40,649 nucleotides of DNA from the IMG/VR virus record IMGVR_UViG_3300042453_002432, positions 1-40,649 of that record, one strand, 5' to 3'. The notes under the pieces are model-generated. The model was not told the DNA's origin, ran no database searches, and saw only the letters and a list, made by a program, of their open reading frames with translations. Made by a program: the position numbers and the translations under genes. Positions 15,928 through 23,569 of this stretch are shown here, one piece after another. This DNA is from a virus. The first letter of the stretch is position 1, and every line of letters starts with the position of its first letter.

Positions 15928-16620
15928 ATGAACGTGTTCCCACAGGTGGACGGGCGGTTGATGGCGCGCGTCGCAGCGGTCGGCAAGGGTAAGCGCCGAC
16001 GTAAGCGTGCTGATCGCGGTCCGAATCCGAAGTCCACCCCGAAGGAAATCGCAGGTAAGCACGGACATAAACCGCACGGCAAGAGCATCTTGTGGCCCGC
16101 CTTGTATGAGCATCTGCGGGCTAAGGGAATGACTAAGAGCAAGGCCGCGCAGATTTCTAATGGCATGTGGCGAAAGAAGCGCGGGTTGCCGCCGAAGTCG
16201 GTGCCGGGAAGCAAGGGCAAGGTTCCTATCGGGAAGGCTGGCGCCGTGGAAAGCGTCGGTGATGTAAAGGAGGCCGTCGTGGCCGAAATGTCTTCTGGCG
16301 GAAGGTCTCTCTCTGTTGCTGCCCGTGAGAACGCAGCCGAGGCGGGGTTTGCGCTTCCGGATGGGAAGCTGCCGATCCGGAATCGGGACGAGCTTGCTGC
16401 GGCAATCAGCCTGCGCGGCAAGGTTGAAGGGCACTCCATGCGAGAGATTCGTGACCACATCGTGCGTCGCGCCCGAGCGTTGGACGCTGTAGCTGATCTA
16501 CCGGAGGCGTGGCGTATGCCGAAGCAGGGGGCGATGCAGGCGTACCGATGCGCGAAGACTGGTGGCGTGATGATGATGCCGTGTGCGGGTTGCCCGAATC
16601 CTGCTGCTTGTGCGATGTGA
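15928..16620 (+). CDS. Basic actinophage head-region protein
   Basis: 230 residues. The N-terminal third is very basic (KGKRRRKRADRG). Residues ~50-90 hold KSILWPALYEHLRAKGMTKS and AAQISNGMWRKKRG, a helical segment common in phage head-region proteins (pattern YEALRxxGxSKxxAAxISN). Residues ~130-195 hold AARENAAEAGFALPDGKLPI then RNRDELAAAISLRG and HIVRRARALDAV, a conserved helical domain often attached to prohead protease or scaffold genes. The C-terminus has a small CAGCPNPAAC cysteine cluster. The stop is followed after two bases by the next ATG. Probable structural or assembly role; no enzymatic function seen. Confidence 0.7.
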   Translation: MNVFPQVDGRLMARVAAVGKGKRRRKRADRGPNPKSTPKEIAGKHGHKPHGKSILWPALYEHLRAKGMTKSKAAQISNGMWRKKRGLPPKSVPGSKGKVPIGKAGAVESVGDVKEAVVAEMSSGGRSLSVAARENAAEAGFALPDGKLPIRNRDELAAAISLRGKVEGHSMREIRDHIVRRARALDAVADLPEAWRMPKQGAMQAYRCAKTGGVMMMPCAGCPNPAACAM

Positions 16621-16622
16621 CG

Positions 16623-17666
16623 ATGAACCTTGATGACCTTGACTTGAAGCCAACGGCAGGGATGGTCGCTGAGGCGAAGCGCGCTTTGGCGTGGAGGTCT
16701 GAACATGGCCGTGGCGGTACGGCGGTAGGCATTGCCCGTGCACGGGACATTGCGAATGGGTCACGGTTGTCTCCGGACACGGTGATGCGGATGGCGTCGT
16801 TCTTTGCCCGCCATGAGGTTGATAAGGGTGGTAAGGGGTTCAAGCCGGGTGAGGACGGATTTCCGTCGAATGGCCGCATAGCGTGGGCGCTATGGGGCGG
16901 CGACGCTGGAGCTAGCTGGAGCAGAAAGATGGCTGAACAAGTGAAGCGTGCTCGGACTGCGTCTGTGGCATCGCAACGTGCAGTGGTTTCTCACTTGCCG
17001 TTGGCGGAAGCTCAGGTGTCTGCGCTGCGGTTTCGTAGGGCGCTGACTCCCGCAGAGTTGCAGCAGAGGAAAGACGCAGCTAAGTCCGCCGCTGAGAAGC
17101 GTCGCCGTGGCGATACGACGACTGCCAACCCTCTGGAAGTTCGTCGGCGTGACCTTCGCGCGAAGCAGCTGAAGGAGACGGAGCAGCGGAAGGCGGCGGC
17201 GCGCCGTCTTCGCAAACAACGACGCGAGGGGCGTTATCTGCGGTCGGCGTTGAAGTCGGCAAAGCACGCGATCGGCCATGAGTTCGAGACGGCAGGAAAG
17301 CTCGTCAGCGGCGAGCATCAAGTCGTCCCGTTTGACTATCGGGTTCGCGTTGGGGCTGCCGCCTTTGAGGAGGGCAAGCACAAGCGTGATGCCACAGGGA
17401 AGTTTGCTGTGAAGTCGTCTTCGGAGCGTGCCCGAAAGGTCAGTGAACGACCGCCGGGTTGGAACGGCCGTTGTATGAATCGTGGCTATGCAGCGGACAA
17501 TCCAGATATTTGTGGTGGCGGACCGGCGATGAACGCTGACAAGCGCGACGGGGCAGCCGCACGATCGGATAAGCGACAGGCTGAAATCAAGGCGGCGCGA
17601 TCGAAGGGGTCGCAGTCGGCTAAGGGTCTTGCAGCTGCCGGTCGTCGTTCAGCAAAGGTCAAGTAG
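16623..17666 (+). CDS. Head-region protein with 'ARDISN/SPDTV' domain and basic coiled middle
   Basis: 347 residues from ATG 16623; an upstream in-frame start at 16509 lies within the previous gene and is rejected. Residues ~8-105 carry a domain common in phage head modules: KPTAGMVAEAKRALAWRSE, GIARARDIANGSRLSPDTVM, FFARHEVDKGGKGFKPGE, and GRIAWALWGGDAG. The function of that domain is unknown, although it is often fused to or next to capsid proteases. Residues 130-220 are a highly charged helix rich in Arg, Lys and Glu. Near residue 255 KHKRDATGKFAVK is a variant of the DxxGKF tag seen in the three large proteins upstream. The C-terminal 80 residues are basic and cysteine-containing. Likely packaged or capsid-internal. 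Confidence 0.7.
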   Translation: MNLDDLDLKPTAGMVAEAKRALAWRSEHGRGGTAVGIARARDIANGSRLSPDTVMRMASFFARHEVDKGGKGFKPGEDGFPSNGRIAWALWGGDAGASWSRKMAEQVKRARTASVASQRAVVSHLPLAEAQVSALRFRRALTPAELQQRKDAAKSAAEKRRRGDTTTANPLEVRRRDLRAKQLKETEQRKAAARRLRKQRREGRYLRSALKSAKHAIGHEFETAGKLVSGEHQVVPFDYRVRVGAAAFEEGKHKRDATGKFAVKSSSERARKVSERPPGWNGRCMNRGYAADNPDICGGGPAMNADKRDGAAARSDKRQAEIKAARSKGSQSAKGLAAAGRRSAKVK

Positions 17667-17667
17667 C

Positions 17668-17868
17668 GTGGGATGTGGGTGTGGTTCCAAGCCTGCGTTT
17701 GTTGTCAATCCGCGACGCGGTTCGGTCAACCAATGGAGCGTCATTTATCCGCATGGCGCAGTGCGGCCATTCGCCGATGAAGACGCTGCGCGTTTGTTCA
17801 TCACGAACCGAGCCAACCCTCAGAGTTACACGTTGGTCGATCCAACCGGATCGCATGTCGCTATGTGA
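17668..17868 (+). CDS. Small GCGCG cysteine protein, 66 residues
   Basis: Start chosen at GTG 17668, directly after the previous stop; it gives MGCGCGSKP, a start typical of small actinophage head-region proteins placed just before the capsid gene. The rest (WSVIYPHGAVRPFADEDAA, then LFITNRANPQSYTLV) reads as a small beta-alpha domain. Two N-terminal cysteines may bind metal or be modified. An upstream start at 17629 in the same frame would overlap the preceding gene and spoil this N-terminus. Function unknown. Confidence 0.65.
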   Translation: MGCGCGSKPAFVVNPRRGSVNQWSVIYPHGAVRPFADEDAARLFITNRANPQSYTLVDPTGSHVAM

Positions 17869-17993
17869 AACACGCGACCGCCATGATGGAGGAAGTCGGA
17901 CCCCCGGTGGTCTCCGGCTCAAAGTTCGCCCGGTGCGGACGACCGACAACAGGATGATCCCAACCGGGACTGATTCACAGGGAGCACACCCCG

Positions 17994-19742
17994 ATGAGCG
18001 AGAACACTGGGCACGACGGCGAGAACATCGTCGACGAGGTTGAGGACGACGTCGTCGACTACGGCTTGATGACTGAGGCCGAGCTTCGCGAGCGGCACGC
18101 TGCGCTGAGCGACCTGATCGACGAACTGCGCGAGCAGCCTCGGTCGATTGAGGTTGTGCAGGTCATCAACGATCTGAGGGCCGAGCGCAATCTGATCGTG
18201 GAGACCGTTCGGGAGCTTCAGGTCGCTGACGAGGCGATCGAAGCCGATCTTGATTTCGACGCCGCTCCGGTGTCGACCGACGAGGCAGATGCCGCGTCGA
18301 CCACGACCGACGAGGTTGCTGAGGCTTCGGCCGCAACGACCGCTGAGGACGCCACCATTGAGACTCAGGAGGCTGAGGTGTCCGACGATTCCACCATCGC
18401 AGAGGCAGAGGGGGTGATCGCCGAGGCGCTCGTCGCTGGAGTCGGTGAGCGCCCTGTCGCTCCGACTGCTCCCAGCAAGCCCGTTGTCGCCTATCACGCT
18501 GGAGCCGGTCAGTCGGCTTTCTCGCAGGGTTCGGCTCTTGACCTTGCGGGTCTCGGTCGGGCGTTCGAGTCCATGAAGGGCATTCAGCCGGGTGCCGACG
18601 GTCGGGTGACGCAGGCTGTCGTTGCTGCGCTTCCCGCTTTCGAGGACACGCATGAGCTTGCCGTTCCTGTCCTGAGCGAGCGGAATACTGCCGCTCAGAA
18701 CGACAGCATCATCGGCGAGGCCGTTGAGGCTTGGCGAGCGAATCGGGCGGGTGAGCCGCTGGCTCACACTGCGGCGATCTGTGATCCGCTGGATATCATC
18801 CGCGAGATTCCCGAGGTCGGCGTTACCGACACGCCGTTCGCCAACCTGTTCCCGCAGCGTCCAATCGGCCGTCTCGGTTTCACCTACACTCCGGCTGCTG
18901 CGATCGCTGACACGAACGACGGCATCGCCGTGTGGACCGAGGACGATCAGTCTGCGGTTGATCCGGACGACTCGTCGACGTGGAAGCCCTGCGTTGACAT
19001 TGCGTGTTCGTCTCCGGTGGAGGTCAAGGCGAAGGAACTGACGACCTGCGCCACGGTCGACACGATGGTCGAAATGTCCAGCCCTGAGCGTGTGCGGGAG
19101 TTCCTGCACCTCATGGGTGTTCAGCGGGCACGTCGCCGGGAGCAGCACATTCTGGACCTGTTCGACGACACGGCTTCCGGCTACACCTTCGCTGGCACCT
19201 ACGGCACCCTGCCGTCGCTGATTCAGGCGGTTCACACCGTCCTGCCTCAGCTGCTGTATGCGGAGCGTGAGGATGCTGCGAGCTACGACCTTGTGCTTGA
19301 GCCGGGCTTCGTCAACAAGCTCATTTACGACGAGCACAACAAGGCGTACACCGATCCGTCGGATGCGCTGGCGACCCTTCGGTCGGCGACCGGCCTGAAC
19401 GTCACGGTCCTCCGGGACTTCGTTGGGGCCAGCCCCTTCCAGACGCCGCCGACTGCCGGTGGTGGTTCGGCGACGCTCGCTGAGGTTCCCGACACGAACC
19501 GGGTTCGGATCGTGCCTGCCGGATCGTACATCTACGCTGCTACTGGCGAGGAGTCGACGGGTTGGCAGACCGACCCGCAGCTTGCCCGTCAGAACAAGCG
19601 GCAGGTGTTCTCCGCCGAGTACGTCCTGCTGGCGAAGCACAGTGGTGCCAAGGCTGCGTTCATTGATATCACCTCTGCGGGTGATGGCAGTCGGGCTTGC
19701 TGCGCCGAGCCGTTCGGGACCGAAGGTTACAGCGGTTCCTGA
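17994..19742 (+). CDS. Major capsid protein with fused N-terminal scaffold-like region
   Basis: 582 residues, ATG preceded by AGGGAG with 9-base spacing. Residues 1-170 are very acidic (Glu, Asp, Ala, Thr) with a coiled coil (ELRERHAALSDLIDELREQ) and look like a scaffold or delta domain that is normally cleaved after assembly. From ~200 on, the sequence has HK97-type major capsid features of actinophages: DIIREIPEVGVTDTPFANLF, FTYTPAAAI, VDTMVEMSSPERVREFL, a helix RARRREQHILDLFDD, then LVLEPGFVNKLIYDE, ATLRSATGLNVTVL, and a C-terminal beta region. Codons are strongly C/G-ending and less mixed than the neighbours, as expected for an abundant product. A 125-base leader precedes it and a strong hairpin terminator follows. 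Confidence 0.9.
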   Translation: MSENTGHDGENIVDEVEDDVVDYGLMTEAELRERHAALSDLIDELREQPRSIEVVQVINDLRAERNLIVETVRELQVADEAIEADLDFDAAPVSTDEADAASTTTDEVAEASAATTAEDATIETQEAEVSDDSTIAEAEGVIAEALVAGVGERPVAPTAPSKPVVAYHAGAGQSAFSQGSALDLAGLGRAFESMKGIQPGADGRVTQAVVAALPAFEDTHELAVPVLSERNTAAQNDSIIGEAVEAWRANRAGEPLAHTAAICDPLDIIREIPEVGVTDTPFANLFPQRPIGRLGFTYTPAAAIADTNDGIAVWTEDDQSAVDPDDSSTWKPCVDIACSSPVEVKAKELTTCATVDTMVEMSSPERVREFLHLMGVQRARRREQHILDLFDDTASGYTFAGTYGTLPSLIQAVHTVLPQLLYAEREDAASYDLVLEPGFVNKLIYDEHNKAYTDPSDALATLRSATGLNVTVLRDFVGASPFQTPPTAGGGSATLAEVPDTNRVRIVPAGSYIYAATGEESTGWQTDPQLARQNKRQVFSAEYVLLAKHSGAKAAFIDITSAGDGSRACCAEPFGTEGYSGS

Positions 19743-19770
19743 TCTAACAGCTGATCTGTTGTGAGACGGT

Positions 19771-19790
19771 CCGCCCCCTTCGGGGGGCGG
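19771..19790 (+). terminator. Intrinsic terminator after the capsid gene
   Basis: An 8-bp perfect GC stem (CCGCCCCC/GGGGGCGG) closes a TTCG tetraloop, the most stable RNA tetraloop, followed by GCTGTTTCGCGTT with only a weak T-run. It lies 29 bases after the capsid stop and before a new promoter-like site, so it separates capsid from the glycan cassette. Confidence 0.8.
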
Positions 19791-19802
19791 GCTGTTTCGC
19801 GT

Positions 19803-19808
19803 TACGAT
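19803..19808 (+). promoter_or_regulatory. Candidate -10 (TACGAT) for the glycan cassette
   Basis: TACGAT lies just after the terminator and 7 bases before an ATG (19816) that opens a seven-residue frame ending on the start of the first glycosyltransferase gene. No good -35 is visible, as is common for actinobacterial promoters. Confidence 0.4.
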
Positions 19809-19815
19809 GCGGGTG

Positions 19816-19839
19816 ATGAGAGCGAAGGCGCTGCCGTGA
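19816..19839 (+). other. Possible leader peptide ORF (MRAKALP)
   Basis: ATG 19816 begins a frame of seven codons ending in TGA at 19837-19839, which overlaps the GTG start of the glycosyltransferase (GTGA). The ATG sits 7 bases after a TACGAT hexamer. It may feed ribosomes to a gene that has only a weak ribosome site. It could be chance; there is no conservation evidence. Confidence 0.3.
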
Positions 19840-20534
19840 AGGTTGTAGTGCTCTGCCCAAGACGGGCTGATAACGGATGGCGTGACGAGCTATGGGGCTT
19901 TGTGCGCGCGTGGTGGACGACGCACCATCCGGAATGGCCGATCGTGGAGGGTTTCCACACCGACGGTTTGTTCAACCGCTCAGCGGCGATCAATCAAGCG
20001 GCTAGCAATGCTGGCGACTGGGACGTAGCGATCATCATTGACGCCGATACGCTGTCTGATCCGACGGCTATTCGTCTTGGCGCAGATATGGCCGAGTGGT
20101 CGGGATGCATGGTTGTGTGCCATGACCGGCGCGTGATGCTGAGTAAGCACGGTACGAAACGCATTCTGCGCGGGTACCGGCATTCGTGGCATACGCGCAA
20201 TTTCGTTGAGCGCACATGGTTTGAGTCGTGTTCGTCAGCTGTGGCTGTGAGTCGCTCAGTGTTTCAGCGTGCCGGTGGGTTTGACGAGCGGTTCGTTGGG
20301 TGGGGTCGCGAAGATTCGGCGTTCCGGATTGCATGTGAGACAGTCACAGGTAAGCCGATGTTGCGTGTGTCGTCAGAGGCGTGGCACTTGTGGCATCCAG
20401 TAGCTGAGGGCACGCAGCACGGTCACCCTGATCGGGCGTTGAACGATCAGCGTTTCGAGCAGTATCAGAAAGCCGCCGGGGATGTTGCACGGGTGGACTC
20501 GTTGACGGGAGGCGCATGGCTATTCCACGGGTAA
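19836..20534 (+). CDS. Glycosyltransferase, GT-A fold (galactosyltransferase-like)
   Basis: 233 residues from GTG 19836; longer starts would cross the terminator. The N-terminus (VKVVVLCPRRADNGW) is a Rossmann-like nucleotide-sugar strand, IIIDADTLSD gives the DxD metal site (Asp69, Asp71), and GGFDERFVGWGREDSAF near residue 150 is the acceptor/catalytic motif of the galactosyltransferase C-terminal family, followed by EAWHLWHP. It would transfer a sugar from a nucleotide sugar in the host cytoplasm. It is paralogous to the last gene of the cassette at 22427 (shared PxWPI, DAD, GWGxED, HLWHP). Its 3' end overlaps the next gene by 19 bases. Probable role: decorating virion proteins. Confidence 0.8.
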   Translation: MKVVVLCPRRADNGWRDELWGFVRAWWTTHHPEWPIVEGFHTDGLFNRSAAINQAASNAGDWDVAIIIDADTLSDPTAIRLGADMAEWSGCMVVCHDRRVMLSKHGTKRILRGYRHSWHTRNFVERTWFESCSSAVAVSRSVFQRAGGFDERFVGWGREDSAFRIACETVTGKPMLRVSSEAWHLWHPVAEGTQHGHPDRALNDQRFEQYQKAAGDVARVDSLTGGAWLFHG

Positions 20535-21151
20535 TTCATCGCACTGTGCCAGCTGTCGTTGACGGAACGGTTGAGCGTCTGTGGCGATCGGTGACGCGCT
20601 TGCATCCGAATTGGGATTGCTTGACGTGGAGAGAGCCGCTGGACCCGACGGCGTTTCCGTTGACAAGCGACTTGTGGGATCGGTGCGAGAGCGGCGCGCA
20701 GAAAGCCGACATTGTTCGCCTTGAACTACTCGTCACTCATGGCGGCATCTACGTTGATGCGGACGTGGAAGGGTTGCGGCCGTTTACGTCGCTCCTAAGC
20801 TGCGGCGCGTTTGCCGGATACGAGGATGAGCGAATCATCCCGAATGCGGTGATGGGGGCAGAAGCGGGACACCCGGCGTTTGTGCGAATGTTGGAGATGG
20901 CAAGTGAACGACTCGCTGCCGGTGTGTCGACGTGGCACATTGGACCCGGAACGACGACGCCTGTTCTGCAAGAGCGTGATGACGTCCTACTGCTGCCACC
21001 CGGCAGCTTGTATCCGTACCACTATCTAGAGCGCCGTCGGCGTCGCGAGAACTTTCGTGAAACCCAGCCGTGGGCGTTCTGCGTGCATCACTGGCATGGG
21101 TCGTGGTTGAGCGACGATCAGCGTCGCAGTCTGGAGCAACGGCAGCGATGA
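20516..21151 (+). CDS. Glycosyltransferase with DXD motif (GT32/OCH1-like)
   Basis: 211 residues, ATG with GGGAGG close upstream. The start MAIPRVIHRTVP is typical of the sugar-transferase DXD family (IPKxIHxxW), and KADIVRLELLVTHGGIYVDA followed by DVEGL places the DxD at residues 81-83. The C-terminal HHWHGSW is also a family hallmark. Family members transfer mannose, glucose or GlcNAc. The substrate here is not predictable. It is embedded in a five-gene coupled cassette with two further transferases and two methyltransferases. Its stop overlaps the next start (ATGA). Confidence 0.8.
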   Translation: MAIPRVIHRTVPAVVDGTVERLWRSVTRLHPNWDCLTWREPLDPTAFPLTSDLWDRCESGAQKADIVRLELLVTHGGIYVDADVEGLRPFTSLLSCGAFAGYEDERIIPNAVMGAEAGHPAFVRMLEMASERLAAGVSTWHIGPGTTTPVLQERDDVLLLPPGSLYPYHYLERRRRRENFRETQPWAFCVHHWHGSWLSDDQRRSLEQRQR

Positions 21152-21816
21152 CAGACGCTTTGTTCAATGCGTTGATGGAATTGAGTCCAATCCCACCCGG
21201 AACGACAGATGGCGTTGACGGTTGGCTGACCTCCAACGAGGAGGCCGCTTTGCTGGCGTTGGGCCGGTACGCAAGCGGTCCGGTGCTTGAGGTTGGACCG
21301 TGGCTCGGCCGATCTACGGCATGTATCGCCGCAGGTATTAGCCAACGCGAACAAGTCGTGGCGTTCACGACCGTGGAACTAAACCCGACCGTTGAGCAGT
21401 GGACTGAGATTGATGGCCTGTGGCATTTCATTCCGGACCCGAACATGCCGTCTTTAGGCGGGTCATCACGGGATGAGTGGCTTGCCATCGAAGCGGTTGT
21501 GTCACACCCGCTCGGCGTTGTCGGGCAGTTGCGCCAGAATCTAGACCGGTTGGGTGTCGCTGCGCTGGTTGATGTTGTCATCGGCGACTTTCGGCAGGTG
21601 CCGCTAACCCCTCCGTATCAGACCGTGTTTAGCGACACTCTGCATAACCCGGATGAAATTGACCGGTATGCGCTCAAGTTTCGGGCGTTGCTGGAAGACG
21701 GCGGCGTGTTCGCGTGCCATGACATGACGCCGCAGAATCGCGAATCACTAGGGCGTGTGATGACTTTCGATCAAGAAACGCAGATCGACGGCTTGTTCGT
21801 AGGGCGTGTGTCGTGA
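21148..21816 (+). CDS. SAM-dependent methyltransferase, class I
   Basis: 222 residues from ATG 21148 (ATGA overlap). VLEVGPWLGRST at residues 46-57 is motif I for SAM binding. Further on, VVIGDFRQVPLT, VFSDTLHNPDEI and ALLEDGGVFACHDMT correspond to motifs with acidic residues and the post-motif strand of the Methyltransf_24-like group, which often act on sugars or small molecules. The setting between glycosyltransferases points to O-methylation of a sugar, as on methylated glycans of actinobacterial surfaces. Coupled by GTGA overlap to the next gene. Confidence 0.75.
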   Translation: MTDALFNALMELSPIPPGTTDGVDGWLTSNEEAALLALGRYASGPVLEVGPWLGRSTACIAAGISQREQVVAFTTVELNPTVEQWTEIDGLWHFIPDPNMPSLGGSSRDEWLAIEAVVSHPLGVVGQLRQNLDRLGVAALVDVVIGDFRQVPLTPPYQTVFSDTLHNPDEIDRYALKFRALLEDGGVFACHDMTPQNRESLGRVMTFDQETQIDGLFVGRVS

Positions 21817-22430
21817 ACGCTGGTGAGGTCTTCGGCAAGATTTATCAGACTGATTTCTGGAACGGCGGCTCGGGAGTCGGATCAGCGGCAGAAACGACGG
21901 TCGTGTATCGGGCCTTTCTAGATCGCTTTCTGACGAGAGCGAACATCACGTCAGTAGTCGACGTTGGTTGCGGTGATTGGCAGCTAGGTCGACTCGTTGA
22001 CTGGAGCGGCGTGAACTACGTCGGCATTGACGTGGTCGATTCCGTCATTGAAGCCAATGCGGATGCCTATGGTTCTGACGCCGTCCGGTTCGCTGAATTT
22101 GATGTGCTTGATGATCTAGACGCATTGCCGGTCGCCGATGCATTGCTAATCAAAGACGTGTTGCAGCACTGGCCGATTGCTGATTGCAAGCGGTTCTTGT
22201 CATGGGCGACTAGTCGGTATGACTATGTCGTCGCAACGAACGACGTCTCTCATGTCCGGTCGTCTCGTCGCATGACCAACACAGATGTTCCTCTGGGCGG
22301 TTGGCGATGCCTAGACGTTGAAGCGAAGCCTTTCGGTTATCGGGCCGTCTACACCGAGGACTATCCAGTGCTGGAGACGTGGGTCAAGCGCATCGCCGTT
22401 CTACACAACTTCAAGTGGCTCGCTCCTTGA
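21813..22430 (+). CDS. SAM-dependent methyltransferase, class I, second copy type
   Basis: 205 residues, GTG start overlapping the preceding stop. VVDVGCGDWQLGRL (Asp50, Gly52, Gly54) is a strong SAM-binding motif I; GVNYVGIDVVDSVIEAN is motif II, and ALLIKDVLQHWP is motif IV-like. This arrangement is common in sugar O-methyltransferases and in phage proteins of unknown substrate. It does not look like a close copy of the preceding methyltransferase, so the two probably methylate different positions. The stop overlaps a TTG start of the next gene. Confidence 0.75.
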   Translation: MNAGEVFGKIYQTDFWNGGSGVGSAAETTVVYRAFLDRFLTRANITSVVDVGCGDWQLGRLVDWSGVNYVGIDVVDSVIEANADAYGSDAVRFAEFDVLDDLDALPVADALLIKDVLQHWPIADCKRFLSWATSRYDYVVATNDVSHVRSSRRMTNTDVPLGGWRCLDVEAKPFGYRAVYTEDYPVLETWVKRIAVLHNFKWLAP

Positions 22431-23113
22431 AGACGGCGGTCGTGGTGCCGTGGCGGAATGCACCCGACCGGCTCCCATTGTGGTCGTTCGTCAAACGGCG
22501 CCTAGAGGAGCAGTATCCCCAGTGGCCGGTGATTGAAACGGATTGCTCTCCCGGGCCGTTCAGTCGCGCCGAGTGCATCGTTAGGGGCGCACAAGCAGCG
22601 GACGCCGACGTCGTAGTTGTGACCGATGCTGACGTTATCCTGCACGGTGATCTAAGCGATTCCGTTGCGGCGGTCATGGCCGGACCCGCTGCGTGGGCTG
22701 TCCCCCATTGGCATTTACGCAGGCTCACCGCAGAGGCTAGCCACGCCGTCATGGCAGGTGCGCCGTTGAGCGAACGGTTGCCGCTAGCCGAGAAAGCCTA
22801 CAAGGGCAACGCTACAGGGACGCTAGTGGTGCTTAGGACTGACCTATTGTTTGCCGTACCGCCCGACGTGAGGTTCCGAGGCTGGGGGCAAGAGGATGAG
22901 GCGTGGGCAGCTGCACTGCGATTGCTGGCCGGTGAGCCGTGGCGTGGAGCGGCTGACCTGTTCCACTTGTGGCATCCTCCGGCAGAACGGATGAGTCGTG
23001 TGGAGGGCAACCCGGAAGGGGTGCGGCTTCGGCATCGTTATGATCGTGTGGCTCGTAGCCGCCCGATGATGCAAGCCTTGGTTGACGAGTCCAAATCAGC
23101 GTGGGTTTGGTAG
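22427..23113 (+). CDS. Glycosyltransferase, paralogue of the first cassette gene
   Basis: 228 residues if translation starts at TTG 22427, which overlaps the previous stop as TTGA and gives MKTAVVVPWRN, the correct N-terminal strand for the fold; the upstream GTG lies deep in the previous gene. VVVTDADVILHGD gives the DxD (67-69), RFRGWGQEDEAWAAALR is the GWGxED motif, then LFHLWHPPAERM. Clear similarity to the gene at 19836 in motif order and spacing shows duplication, with the pair bracketing the cassette. The last 18 bases overlap the 3' end of the convergent zinc-finger gene. Cytoplasmic, nucleotide-sugar dependent. Confidence 0.8.
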   Translation: MKTAVVVPWRNAPDRLPLWSFVKRRLEEQYPQWPVIETDCSPGPFSRAECIVRGAQAADADVVVVTDADVILHGDLSDSVAAVMAGPAAWAVPHWHLRRLTAEASHAVMAGAPLSERLPLAEKAYKGNATGTLVVLRTDLLFAVPPDVRFRGWGQEDEAWAAALRLLAGEPWRGAADLFHLWHPPAERMSRVEGNPEGVRLRHRYDRVARSRPMMQALVDESKSAWVW

Positions 23114-23518
23114 GTCGTGTCGCCGGTTTCTGGCCCATGCTTTGATGGAGGTGAGTTGTCGTTCACGCCAGACCATGATGATTTCGTCTACGGGGACGTT
23201 GGCGTCGGTGGTAACGACGTGCCCAGCAAGATGAACAAGCATGGCGTCCCCGAATCGGATGCCGCATCCGGCGCTGAAGACTGCCTTGGTTGGGCGACCA
23301 CATCCGGCAAGGCATTGACCCGGAGACGGGTTGAAGCCGATGCATGTAGGCGGCTTAGTGAGCGAATCGACGTACACCTGTAGGAGTGAGGGTGGAACGA
23401 CGCCGGTTGCAAGGTGGCCGAGCAGGACGCCCTGCACGCGCCGGTTGTGTCCGGGAGCGAAGGTCCGGTCGGTCTCGGTTCCGCATCCGCAGACGCAGAT
23501 GCCATACCGGTGAGCCAT
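23096..23518 (-). CDS. CGCG zinc-finger protein, opposite strand
   Basis: 140 residues from ATG at 23518 (reading left); an in-frame ATG at 23527 is the alternative. ICVCGCGTETDRTFAPGHNR is an actinobacterial CxCGCG...F.PGHd zinc-binding motif, and QCLAGCGRPTKAVFSAGC looks like a second degenerate copy. That motif pair argues for a real gene against the codon strand of its neighbours. Convergent with the glycosyltransferase (18-base overlap). A TAGCAT hexamer lies 7 bases before ATG 23518, fitting a leaderless transcript and favouring that start. Role unknown; a DNA- or RNA-binding or regulatory protein is plausible. Confidence 0.65.
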   Translation of the reverse strand: MAHRYGICVCGCGTETDRTFAPGHNRRVQGVLLGHLATGVVPPSLLQVYVDSLTKPPTCIGFNPSPGQCLAGCGRPTKAVFSAGCGIRFGDAMLVHLAGHVVTTDANVPVDEIIMVWRERQLTSIKAWARNRRHDLPNPR

Positions 23519-23525
23519 GCCGCTC

Positions 23526-23531
23526 ATGCTA
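23526..23531 (-). promoter_or_regulatory. Candidate -10 (TAGCAT) for the zinc-finger gene
   Basis: Read on the - strand, TAGCAT precedes ATG 23518 by 7 bases. It is one of two - strand genes in the window, and both show the same hexamer spacing as the + strand genes. Confidence 0.4.
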
Positions 23532-23569
23532 ATGCAACCCGAGTGTCCGGTTAGACTGCTATCATCATC

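Noticed and set aside
17869-17993. Small gene in the capsid leader (24 codons from ATG 17883)
   Set aside because: Very short, no ribosome site match, and it has no recognisable motif; the stretch is more likely untranslated leader.
17919-19640. Long open frame on the - strand opposite the capsid gene
   Set aside because: It is the shadow of strongly biased capsid codons: repetitive Arg/Leu/Val composition, no motif, and no ribosome site. The + strand reading is clearly the capsid protein.
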